This document shows, piece after piece, positions 61,904 through 64,000 of a stretch of 64,000 nt of DNA. The position numbers were made by a program, and so were the translations under genes. The notes beneath the pieces are model-generated. The model saw only the letters and a program-made list of their open reading frames with translations. It had not been told where the DNA came from and made no database searches. Every line of letters starts with the position of its first letter. Position 1 is the stretch's first letter. The DNA is from Acrocarpospora macrocephala (GTDB lineage Bacteria > Actinomycetota > Actinomycetes > Streptosporangiales > Streptosporangiaceae), in assembly GCF_009687865.1 (NCBI RefSeq), contig NZ_BLAE01000015.1:124001-188000 (forward strand), read 5' to 3'.

Positions 61904-62941
61904 TCAGGCGCGAGGTGGTGCCGTCGAGCGGCGCGGGACCAGGCTGGGTGGTTGCGTGGCGTGGGACTCGTGTTCGACGCCGTTCATCACGTCGAACAGG
62001 GCATTGGTGACCTCGGCGCCGAACGCGTGGATGTCGTGGCTCATCGCCGACAGCGCCGGGCGCGTGAGCTGGCACAACTGTGAGTCGTCCCAGGCCAGTA
62101 GGGACAGGTCCGCGGGAACCGACAGGCCGAACTCGTCCACGACGTTCAGCGCGGCGACCGCCATGAGGTCGTTGTCGAAGATGATCGCGGTGGGCCGTCT
62201 GGGCTCGAGTAGCAGCCGGCGGACCGCCCTGCTGCCCTGTCCGGCGGAGAAGTCGGCGACCTCGGTCTGGCCTTCGATGCCCAGTTCGCTCACGACTTCC
62301 TGGAACGCCGCGGTCCGGATCACCGAGTGACCGAGTTCGGCCAGGCCGGAGACGCGTCCGATGCGGCGATGGCCCAGCGCGGCCAGGTAGCGCACGGCCT
62401 CCCGGATCGCGGCGTCATCGTCGGTCCAGACGCAGGTGAACGGTCCGGCCAGGGACGGGTGCCCGACGGCGACCGCCGGCAATCCGATCTCGGCGAGCGC
62501 CGGAATGCGAGGGTCATCGACTTTCAAGTCGACCAGGATGCTGCCGTTGACCCGTCCACCCTGCCACCACTCGCGGTGGACCTCGATCTCCTCGTCAGCC
62601 TCGATCACCCGCAGCAGCAGCGAGCACCCGCGCTTGCCGAGCACGCTCTCGATCCCGGAGATGAACTCCATGTAGAACGGCTCGAGCCCGAGCAGCCGGG
62701 CCGGCCGCGCGATGGCGAGGCCGACCGTGTGCACCGCGTGCCCGGACAGCGCGGCGGCGGCCAGATTCGGACGCCAGCCCAGGTCGCGGGCCGCTTTCAG
62801 GATGCGTTCCTTGGTGGCCGCCGACACGCCGGGCCGATCGTGCAATGCGATCGTCACCGCCGATGGCGACACCCCGGCCAGCGCGGCAACATCCTTGATC
62901 GTCGCCCTGCGATCCCTGCGGGCCGCACCCATCTCCGTCAC
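61904..62941 (-). CDS. LacI-family transcriptional regulator (mannan/beta-glucoside locus)
   Basis: 345 residues from GTG 62941 (ATG 62932 also possible). The HTH is TIKDVAALAGVSPSAVTIAL with hinge DLGWRPNLAAAALSGHAVH; the ligand domain includes NGSILVDLKVDDPRIPALAE, LGHRRIGRVSGLAEL and LLAWDDSQLCQLTRPALSAM. It lies between the GH26 gene and the divergent GH1 gene and probably controls both. Confidence 0.92.
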   Translation of the reverse strand: MTEMGAARRDRRATIKDVAALAGVSPSAVTIALHDRPGVSAATKERILKAARDLGWRPNLAAAALSGHAVHTVGLAIARPARLLGLEPFYMEFISGIESVLGKRGCSLLLRVIEADEEIEVHREWWQGGRVNGSILVDLKVDDPRIPALAEIGLPAVAVGHPSLAGPFTCVWTDDDAAIREAVRYLAALGHRRIGRVSGLAELGHSVIRTAAFQEVVSELGIEGQTEVADFSAGQGSRAVRRLLLEPRRPTAIIFDNDLMAVAALNVVDEFGLSVPADLSLLAWDDSQLCQLTRPALSAMSHDIHAFGAEVTNALFDVMNGVEHESHATQPPSLVPRRSTAPPRA

Positions 62942-63191
62942 AACGACCGCCTTCTGACACCAGAGCAGGGTCGCGTTCGGCCCCGATCGAGGTCAATGTA
63001 CCCGCTCGCCGACTGCAAGGTGCGAGTAGATGCCCATCCATGGCGTACGCCCCGGCCGACTCTCAGACCCGAACAGCCCGGCCAGGAGGCCCAGCCGTTC
63101 CCGAGCAAGTGCACTGTATCGATCTATGGACAGACCGAAATATCGAACTTATGGTGAGCCGGCGCGCCTCCGACCACACGAAGGGAAGCCC

Positions 63192-64000
63192 ATGCCTCAC
63201 GACCCCATGACGACCTTTCCCGCGTACTTCCGCTGGGGAGTGGCGACCTCGGCGTACCAGATCGAGGGTGCGGCCCGCGAAGACGGCAGGACCGACTCCA
63301 TCTGGGACACCTTCTGCCGGGTACCGGGAGCTGTCGCCAACGGCGACACCGGTGACGTGGCCTGCGATCACTACCACCGCATGCCCGAGGATGTCGCCCT
63401 GCTGGCGGGACTCGGTGTGGACACCTACCGGTTCTCGATCTCGTGGCCGCGCGTGCAACCGGGCGGGAAGGGCCCGGCGAACGAGAAAGGGCTGGACTTC
63501 TACGATCGCCTCGTCGACGAACTGCTGGCCAGCGGCGTCGACCCGTGGGTGACGCTCTACCACTGGGATCTGCCCCAGGAACTGGAGGATGCCGGCGGCT
63601 GGCCGGAGCGCGACACGGCCTGGCGGTTCGCCGACTACGCCGAGCTGGCGTTCGCCCGCCTCCAGGACCGCGTCGCATCGTGGACCACGCTCAACGAACC
63701 GTGGTGTGTGGCCATGTACGGCTACGCCGACGGCATGCACGCCCCCGGACACCGTGACCGCGCCGCCGCCATGCACGCTGTCCACCACCTGCTGCTCGCC
63801 CACGGCACAGCCGTCGACCGCATGCGTAGCGCCGGCGGCGACCACCATTTCGGCATCACCCTCAACCTGACCCCGGCGATCCCGCGGACCGAGGCCGACG
63901 TCGAGACCGCCCGCCGCGCCGACGGCTTCGGCATCCGCATGTACCTGGACCCGCTGCTGCGCGGCCACTACCCGTCCGACACCCTCGCCGACCTGGCCGA
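63192..64000 (+). CDS. GH1 beta-glycosidase, C-terminus beyond window
   Basis: The first 269 residues are in the window and the frame is open at the right edge. It opens MPHDPMTTFPAYFRWGVATS, continuing with AYQIEG, then shows SIWDTFCRVPGAVANGDTGD, the CDHYHRMPEDVALLAGLGVD segment, YRFSISWPRVQP and the acid/base Glu in WTTLNEPW. These are the hallmarks of family GH1. The nucleophile TENG motif lies outside. AAGGGAAG precedes the ATG. No signal peptide is visible, so it probably acts on imported oligosaccharides. It is divergent from the LacI gene at 61904-62941. Confidence 0.93.
   Translation, partial: MPHDPMTTFPAYFRWGVATSAYQIEGAAREDGRTDSIWDTFCRVPGAVANGDTGDVACDHYHRMPEDVALLAGLGVDTYRFSISWPRVQPGGKGPANEKGLDFYDRLVDELLASGVDPWVTLYHWDLPQELEDAGGWPERDTAWRFADYAELAFARLQDRVASWTTLNEPWCVAMYGYADGMHAPGHRDRAAAMHAVHHLLLAHGTAVDRMRSAGGDHHFGITLNLTPAIPRTEADVETARRADGFGIRMYLDPLLRGHYPSDTLADLA

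Noticed and set aside
63109-63155. Repeated TATCGA words upstream of the GH1 gene
   Set aside because: Two 6-base matches without symmetry or fixed spacing to a promoter are too weak to call an operator.

Overview
The window is high-GC DNA with the codon bias, GTG starts and ATGA/GTGA overlaps typical of a soil actinomycete. The content (iterative aromatic polyketide genes, secreted glycoside hydrolases, many regulators, a rifamycin-inactivating monooxygenase) would fit a Streptosporangiaceae- or Streptomyces-like organism, but the genus cannot be fixed from sequence alone. No rRNA, tRNA, CRISPR array, insertion sequence or replication origin was seen. About 57 protein genes and two gene remnants are recognised.

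Region 1 (1-15128) looks catabolic. A minus-strand transport operon (two SsuC/TauC-type permeases, one ATPase, an SDR running off the left edge) is followed by a quinone-oxidoreductase-like MDR and a single-chain indolepyruvate ferredoxin oxidoreductase. Divergent from these is an IclR regulator and a plus-strand run: a BKACE (DUF849) enzyme, a DhaK-type kinase subunit, a fusion of a DhaL kinase subunit to a second BKACE domain, an IlvD/Edd dehydratase and an SDR. A second IclR gene faces the run. The DhaL-BKACE fusion is the most unusual object in the window and suggests an undescribed pathway joining ketose or keto-acid phosphorylation, dehydration and beta-keto acid cleavage.

Region 2 (15357-17362) is an uncharacterised pair: a membrane-tethered P-loop GTPase and a membrane protein. 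Region 3 (17320-29812) resembles an organosulfur acquisition island: a DszC/SfnC-like monooxygenase, two further acyl-CoA-dehydrogenase-like proteins, a DszA/NtaA-like FMN monooxygenase, an aldo/keto reductase, accessory proteins and a complete peptide-type ABC transporter. A 35-bp element occurs upstream of its two minus-strand operons and is probably the operator or promoter of one regulon. A decayed MFS gene marks its right edge.

Region 4 (30065-34672) holds an MDR/TetR divergent pair with matched operators and a CPBP protease-histidine kinase-response regulator operon. Region 5 (34684-40941) is a compact polyketide cassette: a KS-AT-DH-ACP iterative PKS (orsellinate-synthase architecture), two KASIII-like acyltransferases and a free ACP, the set used in chlorothricin-type pathways to load an aromatic acyl group onto a sugar or other acceptor; no acceptor genes are next to it.

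Region 6 (41256-52604) is mixed: a secreted CBM2-tailed esterase, a tiny aromatic-rich secreted peptide, an SRPBCC remnant with a MarR regulator, an unusual SDR, an EmrB-type exporter, a methyltransferase, an XRE-cupin regulator, a Rox rifamycin monooxygenase preceded by a rifamycin-associated element, a secreted alpha/beta hydrolase and an MHS-type transporter. Region 7 (52859-64000) is polysaccharide use: a LacI regulator with two operators, a sugar ABC transporter, a DUF3131/glucoamylase-like enzyme, a GH39-type enzyme, a GH26 mannanase with a ricin-type CBM13, another LacI regulator and the start of a GH1 glycosidase.
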